Shown here: in pieces, positions 53,565-62,589 of the stretch
How positions within the stretch are numbered: position 1 is the first letter of the stretch
How the letters are laid out: every line of letters starts with the position of its first letter
Assembly (NCBI RefSeq): GCF_012927305.1
Contig: NZ_JABBGH010000001.1
Span: 1,240,001 to 1,304,000, forward strand
Source of the DNA: Hymenobacter polaris
GTDB lineage: Bacteria; Bacteroidota; Bacteroidia; Cytophagales; Hymenobacteraceae
Reading direction: 5' to 3'
Length of the DNA stretch: 64,000 bases
The notes under the pieces: model-generated
The model's input: the letters and a program-made list of their open reading frames with translations, nothing else
Database searches by the model: none
What the model was told of the DNA's origin: nothing
Program-made: the position numbers and the translations under genes

Positions 53565-54923
53565 ATGAAAAAAACGTTAGCGACAGGTTTATTGGTAATG
53601 GGCGCCGCTCTGAGCAGCCAGGCCCAGGTGTTTCAACCGGGCTTGCTGGTTACAGTGGCGGGCGACACGCTGCGGGGTGAATTGGAGGATGACTCCTGGG
53701 ACGACGCCCCCGAGCAGGTGCGCTTTCGCCCCGCGGGCACTACCGCAGCCACCACGTACCCGGCTGCTCAGCTCCTTGCCTTTCAGTTCACGGCTGGCCG
53801 GTACTACCGGCGCGAAACCGTGCCCCTCGACCGCTCGGCCCAAACCGATATGGACCGCCTGGTGGAGGGGCACGCCACCCGCCAAGCGCCCGAAACCCTG
53901 CTGGCGGAAGTGCTGGTAGATGGGCCAGCCCAGCTGCTTTACTCTGGAGTAGGCAACGTGCCCCACTATTTTGTGCGGCGCGCCGGGCAGGCCTTCATGG
54001 AGCTGGCGGCCCGGCGCTACCTGCGCCGGGCCGCCGATGGCACGCTGCTGGTGGGCGATGGCAACAACTACCGCGGGCAGCTGCAAGCCTACCTGGGCGA
54101 CTGCCCGGCGGCCGTGCAGGCGCTGGCTACCACGTCTTTCACGCGGGCGGGGCTGGTTGGCTTGGTGCAGACCTACAACCTGCAGTGCAGCCCGAGCCAC
54201 CAGCTGGGTACGCGCTACCAAAGCCGCCCGGCCCCGAAGGTCGGGCTGCACTTAACGCTGGTGGCCGGCGGGCGCTACGCCTCGGCCCGGCTGCGTACTG
54301 CCGACGCGCCGGGCCTCGAGGCGCCCAGCCTCGACGGGGTAAACCTCGACGGCCAGCTGCACCCGCTGGGCAGCCTAGAGCTGGATTTGCTGTCGCCGGG
54401 TCGACGCGTGGCCCTGCACGTGGCCGGGATTTTCTCTTCCTACGGGCGCCGGGGCAGCGTGCCCGCCCTAAGCACCGGCCAGGTTGGGCAGCTGGACAAC
54501 TACCGAACCGCCATGGAGTACCGGCTGGGGGCGCGCTACTTCTGGCCGGTAGGCGGCCACAAGCTGCGGGTGCTGGCGGGCACCGGCCTCACGATAGCCA
54601 TACCCCAGGACGCTGACGAAACGCGCTCCCAACTGGTGTATCCGGCCAGTGGGAGCGCACCGAGCAGAACTGCTTTCTTCGGCCCGCCCACGCCCTACCC
54701 CGGTGGCTACAGAGGCTTCGCCGGGCTGCCCTACGTAGAGCTGGGGCTGCGGCAAAACCGGTTGCTGCTGCTGCTGGATGGCCGCCTGAGCCGGGTCGAC
54801 GAATTCTACGACAACACTTCTGTCCGCGCCCAAGTCTACGGGGCCGACACGGGCTATACCTATGGCTACCGCAGCTGGTACCTAGGGGCCATGGTAGGCT
54901 TTAGCCTGGTGCGGCGCGAGTAG
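53565..54923 (+). CDS. Exported protein of unknown function, possibly outer-membrane
   Basis: A 452-residue protein with a signal peptide (MKKTLATGLLVMGAALSSQAQ). No family recognised. The first part (about 25-190) is beta-rich with VTVAGDTLRGELEDDSWDDAP and a PHYFVRRAGQAFMEL segment, a pattern seen in Bacteroidota proteins that report on surface material. The second half (about 215-452) has alternating polar and aromatic strands and ends GYRSWYLGAMVGFSLVRRE, which fits a small outer-membrane barrel. It stands alone and is convergent with the ABC/M1 gene. Confidence 0.72.
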   Translation: MKKTLATGLLVMGAALSSQAQVFQPGLLVTVAGDTLRGELEDDSWDDAPEQVRFRPAGTTAATTYPAAQLLAFQFTAGRYYRRETVPLDRSAQTDMDRLVEGHATRQAPETLLAEVLVDGPAQLLYSGVGNVPHYFVRRAGQAFMELAARRYLRRAADGTLLVGDGNNYRGQLQAYLGDCPAAVQALATTSFTRAGLVGLVQTYNLQCSPSHQLGTRYQSRPAPKVGLHLTLVAGGRYASARLRTADAPGLEAPSLDGVNLDGQLHPLGSLELDLLSPGRRVALHVAGIFSSYGRRGSVPALSTGQVGQLDNYRTAMEYRLGARYFWPVGGHKLRVLAGTGLTIAIPQDADETRSQLVYPASGSAPSRTAFFGPPTPYPGGYRGFAGLPYVELGLRQNRLLLLLDGRLSRVDEFYDNTSVRAQVYGADTGYTYGYRSWYLGAMVGFSLVRRE

Positions 54924-54973
54924 CGCCGGGGGCAGCCCCTAGGGACGCGGGCACTACACGGGCCGGCCGGGCT

Positions 54974-57900
54974 TCACCGCCTTGCCACCGCGCGCACCGG
55001 CTTTGCTGCTTCCAGCGGCTTCACGTTGTCGTAGTAAAAGCGGTCGATGAGCTTTTGGTAGGGGTCGATGCCGGCCTTGGCGGGCTGCTCGCGCACCACG
55101 AAGTGCAGGGTTTCCTCGGGCTTGGTGAGCTTAATTTTGCGCAGCAGCAGGGCTTGGCCGTGCACGTCCCAGTTTTCGCCGGGCGCTTGGTCGGGGCCGA
55201 AGATGCCGACTTCCACGTAGTCGGCCAGGGGCGCGGGGGTTTCGTTGCCCAGGCTGTCGGCGTGCACCTTTTCGGCCTTTACCGTGAGGGCCACGTCGTA
55301 GCGGCCGTCGGGGCGGCGGGCGTAGGTGGCGGTTTTCAGCTCGTTTTTATACAGCGTGATGGTTTCCAGCAGGTCGTGCAGCAGGTACTGCAGGCTGTCG
55401 GGCGTGGCCGGGCGCAGGTAGCCCAGCAGGTCGGCCGCGGTGGCGTAGGGCGGCCGGTCCTGGTGGTTATGGGTTAGAAAATCCTTCAGCGCCCCGTTTA
55501 GCTTGTTTTCGCCCAGGTAGTCTTGCAGGGCGTAAAACACCATGCCGCCCTTGTAGTAGTGGATGTAGGGCTGGTTTTCAACCAGCAGCAGCGGCACCTC
55601 TTTCTTGCGCTCGGCGCGGCGGCCGGCCAGGTAGTTGTTCAGCTCGCGGCGCATAAACTGCTGCATCTGGCCGGGGTTGAAGGCGTGCTTGGCCGCCATA
55701 ATGGCCGAGTACTCGGCCAGCGACTCCACCAGCAGGCTGGCGCCCTGCACGTCGGCGCCCACCTCCTGGTGGCCCCACCACTGGTGCCCCAGCTCGTGGC
55801 TGGTGATGAAATACACCAAATCGGGGCGGTTTTTGTCGCGCACATCGTCAATAAAGCCCGCGCTTTCCGACGTCTGGATGGTGTTGGCGTAGCTCTGGGC
55901 GAAGGACTTGTAGCGCGGAAACTCCAGCAGCCGAATCTGGCGGTACTGGTAGGGCCCAAAGGCGCGGCTGTAGTACCCTAGGCCGTCTTGCAGGGCCTGG
56001 GCCATGCGGCGCACGTTGGTGGGGTGGTGCGGGTCGTAGTAGATTTCGATGGCCACCGGCGCCCCCCCGCCCGGCGGCTGCCAGCTGGTGCGGTACTGCC
56101 GAAAGCGGGCCGACAACACGCTGACCAGCGGCTGAATGGGCGCGTCCATGCGGTAGCGGAAGTAGCGCCGGCCGCCGGCCTGCCATTCTTTTTCGAGAGC
56201 GCCGGCCGTCACGGCCACCTGGTCGGGGTCGGTGCTGAGGGTGGCCTGGTAGCGCACCCGGTCGGCATCGCGGGCGAACTGGGCGCGCTGGCGGCCCCTA
56301 GGGTCGTGCAGGCGCAGGGCACGCTCCTTGGGCTGCAGGCCGTTGCGCTGACGCACTTCGTCGTCTTCCAGCTCATTGCCGGGCTGGTAGCCAATGCGCA
56401 GGCTGCTAATATCCAAGAAGGTACCGTTGGCCGTGAGGCGGTCTTCGGGCGAGATGCTGGCCCAGTCGAACACGCCCGTGCCGCGCAGGCGCGAGGTGAA
56501 GCCGCGGGCGCGGTAGTCCTGCTCCAGGGTCAGGGGCAGCGAGTCGGCGGGCGCCAGGGGCCGGGCCAGGCGGTAGAGGCGCACGCCCGCCACGGGGTCG
56601 TCGAGCAGCACCTGGGCCGGGCGGCCCAGCGTCAGGCGCTGGCGCAGGGCGTGGCTGGGGTCATAGTTGACCAGCAGCGAGTCGAGGGGCCGGGCGGTTT
56701 CGTTGCGCAGCGTAAACACGCCGCGCAGGTGGTAGCCCCTAGGGTGCGCGGTGGGAAAAAGGTCGGCCACCAAGTCGAGCGCTACCATCTTGGGCTGAGG
56801 TAGGTTTTCGTACTTTTTATAAAGCCGCTCGGTACGGGCCGTGCGGGCCTCCAGGCCCTTGGGCGTCACGTACTCGTTGAGGATGTTGGTATTATAGAAC
56901 ACCCAGCCGCCGGCCGTGAGCAGCGCCAGCCCGGTTAGCAGCAGGGCCGGGCGCACGCCGGGAGCCCGCAGGCGCGCTTGCAGCAGGCGCGTGCGCACCC
57001 GCCAGCCGGTGTCGGTGCCGCGCACCCACAGCAGGCTGGCCAGCAGCCCCAGCAGCGCCGCCCCGGCTAGATAGTAGGCATTGATGGCCAGCAGCGGCGC
57101 CACCAGGTGCCCGTAGCCGTTCATGTCGGAGTACGTGTAGGGCACCGGGGCCCCGAACTTGAGCAACGCGTGGTGCAGCCCTAGGGCATCGGCCAGCAAA
57201 AACACCACCCCGTAGTACACCATCATTAGGGCGTGGCCCACGTACTTGTGGTTGACTACCGTTTGCACGGCCAGGGCCAATGTGCTGAGCACCGCCAGGT
57301 TGGCTAGCTGCAGCGCGAAGTTTTTGAGGTACAGCAGCGGCTCAACCAGCGCCGCGTCGAGATAGAGCTGCAAACCCACGCCCACCAGCGTGAGCACCAG
57401 CGTGAGCAGCACCGCCACCGCCAGCAGCGCCAGCAACTTGCTCACGAAGGGCACCCAGGTGGGCAGCGGCAGCGCATCAAACACCAGCTGCAGGCGCGTG
57501 TCGCGCTCGCGCCACACCAGCTCGCCGGCGTAAATGGTGATGATGAGCAGCAAAAAGAGCGTGAAGTTTTCGTTCAGCAGGTTGATAATCTGGTAGGTGA
57601 CGGGCAGCTGCACGCCGCGCGCGTCCTGATAGGTGTAGTAGGCGCCAAACAGCACGAATGCCACCCCCAGCAGCGCCAGCACCCGAAACGGCCAGGCCCG
57701 CACCACGTTCAGCGCCTGCACCCGCACCAGCTGCCGCACCTGCCACCAACTCAGGCCCGCCCCAAACTGGGGCGCGGTGCGGGGCAGGGCCACCGCGGGC
57801 GGGGCTACCGGCGCCGCCTCGGCCGGCGCGCGGCGCCGCCGGCTGCGCGGCTGCCCCAGCCGAAACAGCACCGCCGCCAGCAGCAGGGCCGCCACGCCCA

Positions 57901-58645
57901 CGCCGCCCCACAGCAGGCGGTTTTGCCCCAGGTAGCCCCCTAGGGCGTTTACCAGCTGGCCGTTGCGCTCGGCAATGGTCCAGTACTTCACGTCGAGGTG
58001 CTTGGCCACCAGGCCAAACGGGTCGAGCAAGGCAAACAGGTGGTCGCTGCCCACGCGGCTGCTGAAATTCAGCGACAGCTGGTAGCCCACAAACAGCACG
58101 ATGCCGCCCAGGTACACCACCAGCGGCGAGCGAAACAGCAGGTAAGCCCCAAAAAACACCCCGCCCGCAAACAGCGCGTTCACCCAGCCGGCCCACAGCA
58201 GCGGCGCCAGCAGGGCCGCGGGCAGGATGGGCCCCAGCTTGCTGGCCTCAACCCAGGGCGCCAGCATGCCCAGCAGTGCCCCTAGGGCCGTGCCCGCCAT
58301 GATAAACCACATGGCCAGCAGCGACCCCAGAAAGCGCCCGCCCAGGTAGGCGCCCTTAGGCAGCGGCGTGGTATAAAGCAGCCCCGTCATGCCGTCCTTG
58401 TCGTCGCGGTAAATGGGCGTGCCCAGCACCGCCGCCGTCACAAACATGCCCAGGATGGACGACATCAGGTACAGTTCGGCCAGCGCATCGGGCGAGTTAA
58501 CGTGGATTTTGGGGCTACTGTTGAAGCCAAAGTCGTCCACCGTTTGCGACAGGAACGCAAATAGCGCAAACACCCCGAAGTAGAGGTAGGTAGTGGGCTG
58601 CGTGAAGCGGTAGCGCAGCTCGAACTTGAAGATAGTCCAGAACAT
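54974..58645 (-). CDS. ABC-2 permease fused to an M1-family aminopeptidase
   Basis: A 1223-residue fusion. The N-terminal half (about 1-590) is an ABC-2-type permease with two blocks of six or so helices (starting MFWTIFKFELRYRFTQPTTYLYF). The C-terminal half (about 600-1223) is an M1/gluzincin peptidase with the zinc site HELGHQWWGHQ (about 947) and the downstream Glu in LLVESLAEYSA. The combination is known in Bacteroidota and Proteobacteria but its substrate is not. It is the partner of the ATPase gene upstream on the same strand, separated by hairpin copy J. The peptidase presumably faces the periplasm. Confidence 0.93.
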   Translation of the reverse strand: MFWTIFKFELRYRFTQPTTYLYFGVFALFAFLSQTVDDFGFNSSPKIHVNSPDALAELYLMSSILGMFVTAAVLGTPIYRDDKDGMTGLLYTTPLPKGAYLGGRFLGSLLAMWFIMAGTALGALLGMLAPWVEASKLGPILPAALLAPLLWAGWVNALFAGGVFFGAYLLFRSPLVVYLGGIVLFVGYQLSLNFSSRVGSDHLFALLDPFGLVAKHLDVKYWTIAERNGQLVNALGGYLGQNRLLWGGVGVAALLLAAVLFRLGQPRSRRRRAPAEAAPVAPPAVALPRTAPQFGAGLSWWQVRQLVRVQALNVVRAWPFRVLALLGVAFVLFGAYYTYQDARGVQLPVTYQIINLLNENFTLFLLLIITIYAGELVWRERDTRLQLVFDALPLPTWVPFVSKLLALLAVAVLLTLVLTLVGVGLQLYLDAALVEPLLYLKNFALQLANLAVLSTLALAVQTVVNHKYVGHALMMVYYGVVFLLADALGLHHALLKFGAPVPYTYSDMNGYGHLVAPLLAINAYYLAGAALLGLLASLLWVRGTDTGWRVRTRLLQARLRAPGVRPALLLTGLALLTAGGWVFYNTNILNEYVTPKGLEARTARTERLYKKYENLPQPKMVALDLVADLFPTAHPRGYHLRGVFTLRNETARPLDSLLVNYDPSHALRQRLTLGRPAQVLLDDPVAGVRLYRLARPLAPADSLPLTLEQDYRARGFTSRLRGTGVFDWASISPEDRLTANGTFLDISSLRIGYQPGNELEDDEVRQRNGLQPKERALRLHDPRGRQRAQFARDADRVRYQATLSTDPDQVAVTAGALEKEWQAGGRRYFRYRMDAPIQPLVSVLSARFRQYRTSWQPPGGGAPVAIEIYYDPHHPTNVRRMAQALQDGLGYYSRAFGPYQYRQIRLLEFPRYKSFAQSYANTIQTSESAGFIDDVRDKNRPDLVYFITSHELGHQWWGHQEVGADVQGASLLVESLAEYSAIMAAKHAFNPGQMQQFMRRELNNYLAGRRAERKKEVPLLLVENQPYIHYYKGGMVFYALQDYLGENKLNGALKDFLTHNHQDRPPYATAADLLGYLRPATPDSLQYLLHDLLETITLYKNELKTATYARRPDGRYDVALTVKAEKVHADSLGNETPAPLADYVEVGIFGPDQAPGENWDVHGQALLLRKIKLTKPEETLHFVVREQPAKAGIDPYQKLIDRFYYDNVKPLEAAKPVRAVARR

Positions 58646-58677
58646 GGCGGGTTGCTTTATTCTAGGGTTTACACAAA

Positions 58678-58800
58678 GCGGTCATGCTCATCTGGCGTCC
58701 GCTAGCCGAAGCATCTCTACCGCGTAAGTAACTCAACACGTTAGGATTACTTACGCGGCAGAGATGCTTCGACAAGCGGACGCCAGATGAGCATGACCGC
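58678..58800. repeat. Hairpin element, family 2 (copy J), inside an ABC operon
   Basis: Arms 58678-58732 and 58747-58800 pair over about 54 bp with a few mismatches. The core is AGCCGAAGCATCTCTACCGC, very close to copy E. A T run follows the right arm on the forward strand. It fills most of the gap between the ATPase and permease/peptidase genes. Confidence 0.9.
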
Positions 58801-58819
58801 CTTTTTTAATCCGACGACC

Positions 58820-59707
58820 CTAGGCCACCACCGCCCGCTCGCGCTGCGCCAGCCGGTAGAAGTACACGTCCTCCAGGGTGGCCTCCACGGGTTGGAAGAC
58901 TTTGTTAATCGGCTCCTCACTAAACACGCGCACCACGGGTTGCCCGGCCACCAGCTTCGAGGAAATGACCTCGTACTGCTGGCGCAGCTGGGCTAGGGCC
59001 GCTTTCTCGGTTTTGGTGCGGTACACCTTACCCTTTATTTCGCCAATCACGTCGCTGGGGCTGCCGGTGGCCACCACCTCGCCCCCGGCAATAATGGCCA
59101 TCTGGGGGCACAGCTCGGTCACGTCTTCCACGATGTGGGTGCTGAGAATCACCACCACGTTCTCGCCAATCTCGCTCAGCAAGTCCAGGAAGCGGTTGCG
59201 CTCGGTGGGGTCGAGGCCGGCGGTGGGCTCGTCCACGATGATGAGTTGCGGGGCGCCCAGCAGCGCCACCGCAATGCCGAAGCGCTGCTTCATGCCGCCC
59301 GAGTAGCCGCCCACGGCCTTCTTGCGGGCGCTCCAGAGGTTGGTTTGGTGCAGCAGGCTCTCCACGGCCGCCCGCCGCGCGGGGCCGTCGCGCAGGCCCT
59401 TGAGGCCGGCGAAGTAGTCGAGCAGCACCTCGGCCGAGATGCCGGGGTAGAGGCCAAACTCCTGGGGCAGGTAGCCCAGCACCCGGCGCACCTCGTCTTT
59501 TTGGCGCAGCACGTCCAGCTCGCCCAGGGTGATGCTGCCGCTGTCCGGCTCTTGCAGCGTGGCAATGGTGCGCATGAGCGTGCTCTTGCCCGCGCCGTTG
59601 GGTCCCAGCAGCCCAAACATGCCGTTGGGAATAGTCAGGCTCACGCCCTGCAGGGCGCGCACGCCGTTGGGGTAGGTTTTGGAGAGGTTCTGTAAACGTA
59701 GTTCCAT
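58820..59707 (-). CDS. ABC transporter ATP-binding protein
   Basis: A 295-residue single ABC cassette energising the permease/peptidase fusion downstream. Walker A is GPNGAGKST (about 35-43), the signature is YSGGMKQR (about 133-140), Walker B is LIIVDEPTAGLD (about 152-163) and the switch His is in STHIVED. A C-terminal extension of about 80 residues (from about 215) ends QPVEATLEDVYFY, as in export-type cassettes. It begins with ATG at MELRLQNLSKTYPNG. The two genes probably form an operon interrupted by hairpin copy J. Confidence 0.93.
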   Translation of the reverse strand: MELRLQNLSKTYPNGVRALQGVSLTIPNGMFGLLGPNGAGKSTLMRTIATLQEPDSGSITLGELDVLRQKDEVRRVLGYLPQEFGLYPGISAEVLLDYFAGLKGLRDGPARRAAVESLLHQTNLWSARKKAVGGYSGGMKQRFGIAVALLGAPQLIIVDEPTAGLDPTERNRFLDLLSEIGENVVVILSTHIVEDVTELCPQMAIIAGGEVVATGSPSDVIGEIKGKVYRTKTEKAALAQLRQQYEVISSKLVAGQPVVRVFSEEPINKVFQPVEATLEDVYFYRLAQRERAVVA

Positions 59708-59917
59708 AGCTCAGAAAGGCAACGAGAACAACTGGCGCCGGGTAGTAAGCCGGCCGTTCACTAATACGTTACAAATAAGACTAACGCCTTGAATATAAGC
59801 AAGCTGAACAATAAAAAGGCAGCCTTTACTAGCTGAATGAGTGGCGGCGCTAGGCCGGCAGCAGCCAATAGGCGGTGCCTCGCCCGCGCTCACGCGCCGC
59901 TACGCCCGGCCCTAGGC

Positions 59918-59925
59918 TACCTTTG
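59918..59925 (+). promoter_or_regulatory. -7 element TACCTTTG before the FdtA-like gene
   Basis: Exact TAnnTTTG match, 23 nt before the chosen ATG, and inside the region that a longer reading would need as coding. Confidence 0.5.
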
Positions 59926-59947
59926 CGGCCCGCAGCCTTCCGCTGGC

Positions 59948-60322
59948 ATGACCCTCCCCTACTTACTTTCACTGCCTACCCACGGCTCGGCCGCCACTGG
60001 CTGGCTCACGGTAGCCGAGGCCCCTAGCCTGCCCTTCGAAGTGAAGCGCACCTACTGGATAACCCAGGTGCCGCCCGCCCAGGTACGCGGCCGCCACGCC
60101 CACCACACCCTCGAGCAGCTGCTAGTGGCCGCCCACGGCACGGTGCACCTGCGCATTCGGGTGCCGGGCCAGGCCGAGCCCAGCTGCTTTTGCCTCAGCA
60201 GCCCCACCCAGGCGCTGTACCTGCCGCCCCACTGCTGGCCCGAAATTGAGTTCGAGCCCGGCGCTGTGCTGCTATGCCTGGCCTCGGCCCCCTACGACGC
60301 GGCCGACTACCTGCACGAGTAG
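59948..60322 (+). CDS. FdtA/QdtA-like sugar 3,4-ketoisomerase (cupin)
   Basis: A 124-residue single-cupin protein of the FdtA/WxcM-like group, which isomerises dTDP-4-keto-6-deoxyglucose to the 3-keto sugar for surface polysaccharides. The active-site motif RGRHAHHTLEQLLV (about 48-61) holds the conserved His residues, and LYLPPHCWPEIEFEP follows near 89-103. The longer reading upstream overlaps the promoter. Its 3' end overlaps the convergent glycosyltransferase gene by 51 nt. Upstream enzymes of the dTDP-sugar pathway are not in the window. Confidence 0.85.
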   Translation: MTLPYLLSLPTHGSAATGWLTVAEAPSLPFEVKRTYWITQVPPAQVRGRHAHHTLEQLLVAAHGTVHLRIRVPGQAEPSCFCLSSPTQALYLPPHCWPEIEFEPGAVLLCLASAPYDAADYLHE

Positions 60323-61162
60323 CCGGGCGGCGCGGCGGGCCTCAGCCCACTGACCCCGGCGCAGGGCGTGGGCCAGCTCGTAGCGCAGGCGGCTGGCCAG
60401 GGCCCGGTACTCGGCGCGCGTGCGGCACAGGCCGAGGGCTTTGGCGCACACGGCCAGCGTGCTGGCCAAGTGAGGGTTGTGGCGCCGGGTGGTTTGGGCC
60501 GAGAGGCTGCGCGGGTGCAGGCGCTTGCGGGTCGTCACCGCGTCCTGGTACTGAAAGCGCCAGTCGCGGCTGGCCCGCACCCAGAAGTCGAAGTCCTCGT
60601 AGCTCAGGCGCTCGTCGTAGCCCCCTAGGGCCGCCAGGCAGGTTCGGCGCATGAGCATGGTGGGCGTGCTGATAAAAAACCGCGCCAGCACCTCCCTAAA
60701 TACCCAGCCGCTGGCCGGGGCCGGCCGCAAGCCACCGCGGCCAGTAGGTTGGTAGTAGAAGCCTAGGGGCTCCCCATTTTCGCGCAGCAGTTCGCAGTTG
60801 GAATATACCATACCGTAGTCGGCCGGCAAGGCCTGAAACAGCGCCACCTGCTGGCGCAGCCGCTGGGGCAGCAGCACGTCGTCGGTGGCAAAATCGACCA
60901 CGAACTCGCCCCGGCTCTGCCAAAATGCCTGGTTGAAGGCGCGGCAGTTGCCCAGGTTTTCGGGCAGCAGCAGCAAGTGCCAGCCGGGGTGGGCCTGGGC
61001 ATAGGCGCGCAGCAGGGCCGGGCTGCCGTCGGTGCTGCCATTATCCACCAGCCACACTTCCAGGGCCGGGTAGTCCAGTTGCTCGATAGAAGTGAGCGCC
61101 TCGCGCAAAAACGGCGCGTGGTTGTGGCACAGGGCAATGATGGTGACGAGCGGCAGCGGCAT
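60272..61162 (-). CDS. GT2-family glycosyltransferase
   Basis: A 296-residue GT-A fold enzyme. It shows VTIIALCHNHAPFLREAL (about 6-23), EVWLVDNGSTDGSPALL (about 35-51), a FVVDFATDDVLL segment with the DxD-like metal site (about 87-98), and YEDFDFWVRASR near 188-199 with the catalytic ED-type residues. It acts in surface-polysaccharide assembly together with the flippase upstream. The ATG gives MPLPLVTIIAL; 17 codons further upstream are rejected. The last 51 nt overlap the FdtA-like gene on the other strand. Confidence 0.9.
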   Translation of the reverse strand: MPLPLVTIIALCHNHAPFLREALTSIEQLDYPALEVWLVDNGSTDGSPALLRAYAQAHPGWHLLLLPENLGNCRAFNQAFWQSRGEFVVDFATDDVLLPQRLRQQVALFQALPADYGMVYSNCELLRENGEPLGFYYQPTGRGGLRPAPASGWVFREVLARFFISTPTMLMRRTCLAALGGYDERLSYEDFDFWVRASRDWRFQYQDAVTTRKRLHPRSLSAQTTRRHNPHLASTLAVCAKALGLCRTRAEYRALASRLRYELAHALRRGQWAEARRAARLLVQVVGRVVGGRGQA

Positions 61163-61238
61163 GAGGCAAGGCAGCGCCGCACGCCTAGCCCCGGCCGCGC
61201 AAACGCGGAGCAATACTAGCCACCCCAGCGCCGATGGG

Positions 61239-62543
61239 CTACGGCAGCCCTGGCTTACCCGCCAGCGGGGCCACCCGCAGGGGGCGGGGCCGGCGGCGGC
61301 TCAGCAGCTCCCACAGCAGGCAGGCGGCCAGCATCAGCCCGTAGCGGCCCGCATGGGCCAGCACCATGCCCCGCAAACCCAGGCGGGGCAGCAGCCCCGC
61401 CAGCAGGCCCACGTACACCACCGCCGAAGCGGCCTGCACCGCCAGGTAGGGCAGCGGCCGGGCCCGCGCCAGCAGCGGATACAGCAGCACCCACCCCAAA
61501 AACTTGGCCCAGTCGCCCAGCAGTTGCGGGCCCAGCAGCACCTGAGCCGCCAGCAGGCGCGGGGCAAACAGCAGCGGCAGCAGCCAGCCGCGCAGCCCAT
61601 ACACGGCCCCTAGGGCCAGCCCCAGCCCCAGGGCCAGCAGGGCCAGCACCGCCCCCAGGTAGCGCTGCGCCTGGCGTGGCTGCCCCGCCAGCGCCGCCAG
61701 CTGCGGGTACAGCACAGTGCTGAGCACCGCCGTCACCACCGGGGTGTAGGTGTCAGAGAGCTTGGCCACGGCCTGCCACAAGTCGGTGTGCGCGCCGTAG
61801 TGGGCCAGCAGCCAGGCCCGCACGGCGTAGTCAACGGCCCGGCCGAAGAGCAGCACTCCCACGGCCATCAGCACGAAGCGGAGCAGGCCCATCCGCGCCA
61901 CCAGGCTACCTGGCAAGCGTAAGTGCAGGCCCCGCAGTAGGCCCGCCCGCGCCGCCGCCCAGCCAGCCAGGGGCAGCGTGAGGGCCTGCCCCAGCACGTA
62001 GGCCAGCAGCACCTGCCCTAGGGGCCAGCCTAAAGCAAGGGCCCCGGCCGCCGCCCCAGTGCCCAGTAAGCTCAGGGCGGCCGACTGCCGCACGTAGGCC
62101 GCGCGGTGGCCGGCCGCCAGCAAGGCCGCCAGTAGCAGGCCCTGCCAGCTCAGCAGCAGCATGCCCAGCGTAAACAGCAGTACGCGGCCTAGGGGCCACT
62201 CGGCGCCGCCCACTGCCAGCAGCACCAGGCCAGCCGCCCCTACCAGGCCAGCCGTGAGCAGCAACCCGGCCCCCAGCCACGCCCGGTAGCGCCCCGAGCC
62301 GGGTCGCAGCGGTGCCAGCCGGGCCGTGGCCCCCGCCTGAATGCCATCAACCGGCAAGGAGGCAAATAAGCTCATCAGGCTCTGGAACTGCGCCAGGGCC
62401 GTAAGGCCACCCGGCCCGCCCAGCACGGCCATCAGCTTATTGAGCATCAGTACCCCCGCCGCCCGCGCGCCCACCGCCAAGCCCGTACCTAAAGAACCGC
62501 GCACAAAGCCCTGCCAGATAGAACGCACAGACGAATCGGCCAT
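61239..62543 (-). CDS. Wzx-like polysaccharide flippase
   Basis: A 434-residue integral membrane protein with about twelve hydrophobic helices, of the MOP/Wzx type, expected to flip lipid-linked oligosaccharides across the inner membrane. The N-terminus MADSSVRSIWQGFVRGSLGTGL and the LLNKLMAVLGGPGGLTAL-like segment (about 33-50) are typical, with the family's LWQAVAKLSDTYTPVVTAVL near 240-259. It is between the FemAB-like gene and the GT2 gene on the same strand, in a probable operon. Confidence 0.88.
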   Translation of the reverse strand: MADSSVRSIWQGFVRGSLGTGLAVGARAAGVLMLNKLMAVLGGPGGLTALAQFQSLMSLFASLPVDGIQAGATARLAPLRPGSGRYRAWLGAGLLLTAGLVGAAGLVLLAVGGAEWPLGRVLLFTLGMLLLSWQGLLLAALLAAGHRAAYVRQSAALSLLGTGAAAGALALGWPLGQVLLAYVLGQALTLPLAGWAAARAGLLRGLHLRLPGSLVARMGLLRFVLMAVGVLLFGRAVDYAVRAWLLAHYGAHTDLWQAVAKLSDTYTPVVTAVLSTVLYPQLAALAGQPRQAQRYLGAVLALLALGLGLALGAVYGLRGWLLPLLFAPRLLAAQVLLGPQLLGDWAKFLGWVLLYPLLARARPLPYLAVQAASAVVYVGLLAGLLPRLGLRGMVLAHAGRYGLMLAACLLWELLSRRRPRPLRVAPLAGKPGLP

Positions 62544-62589
62544 GTAGCAAAGGTCAGCAGTACGACCGCTTTTTAGTGCCGAGCTACCC

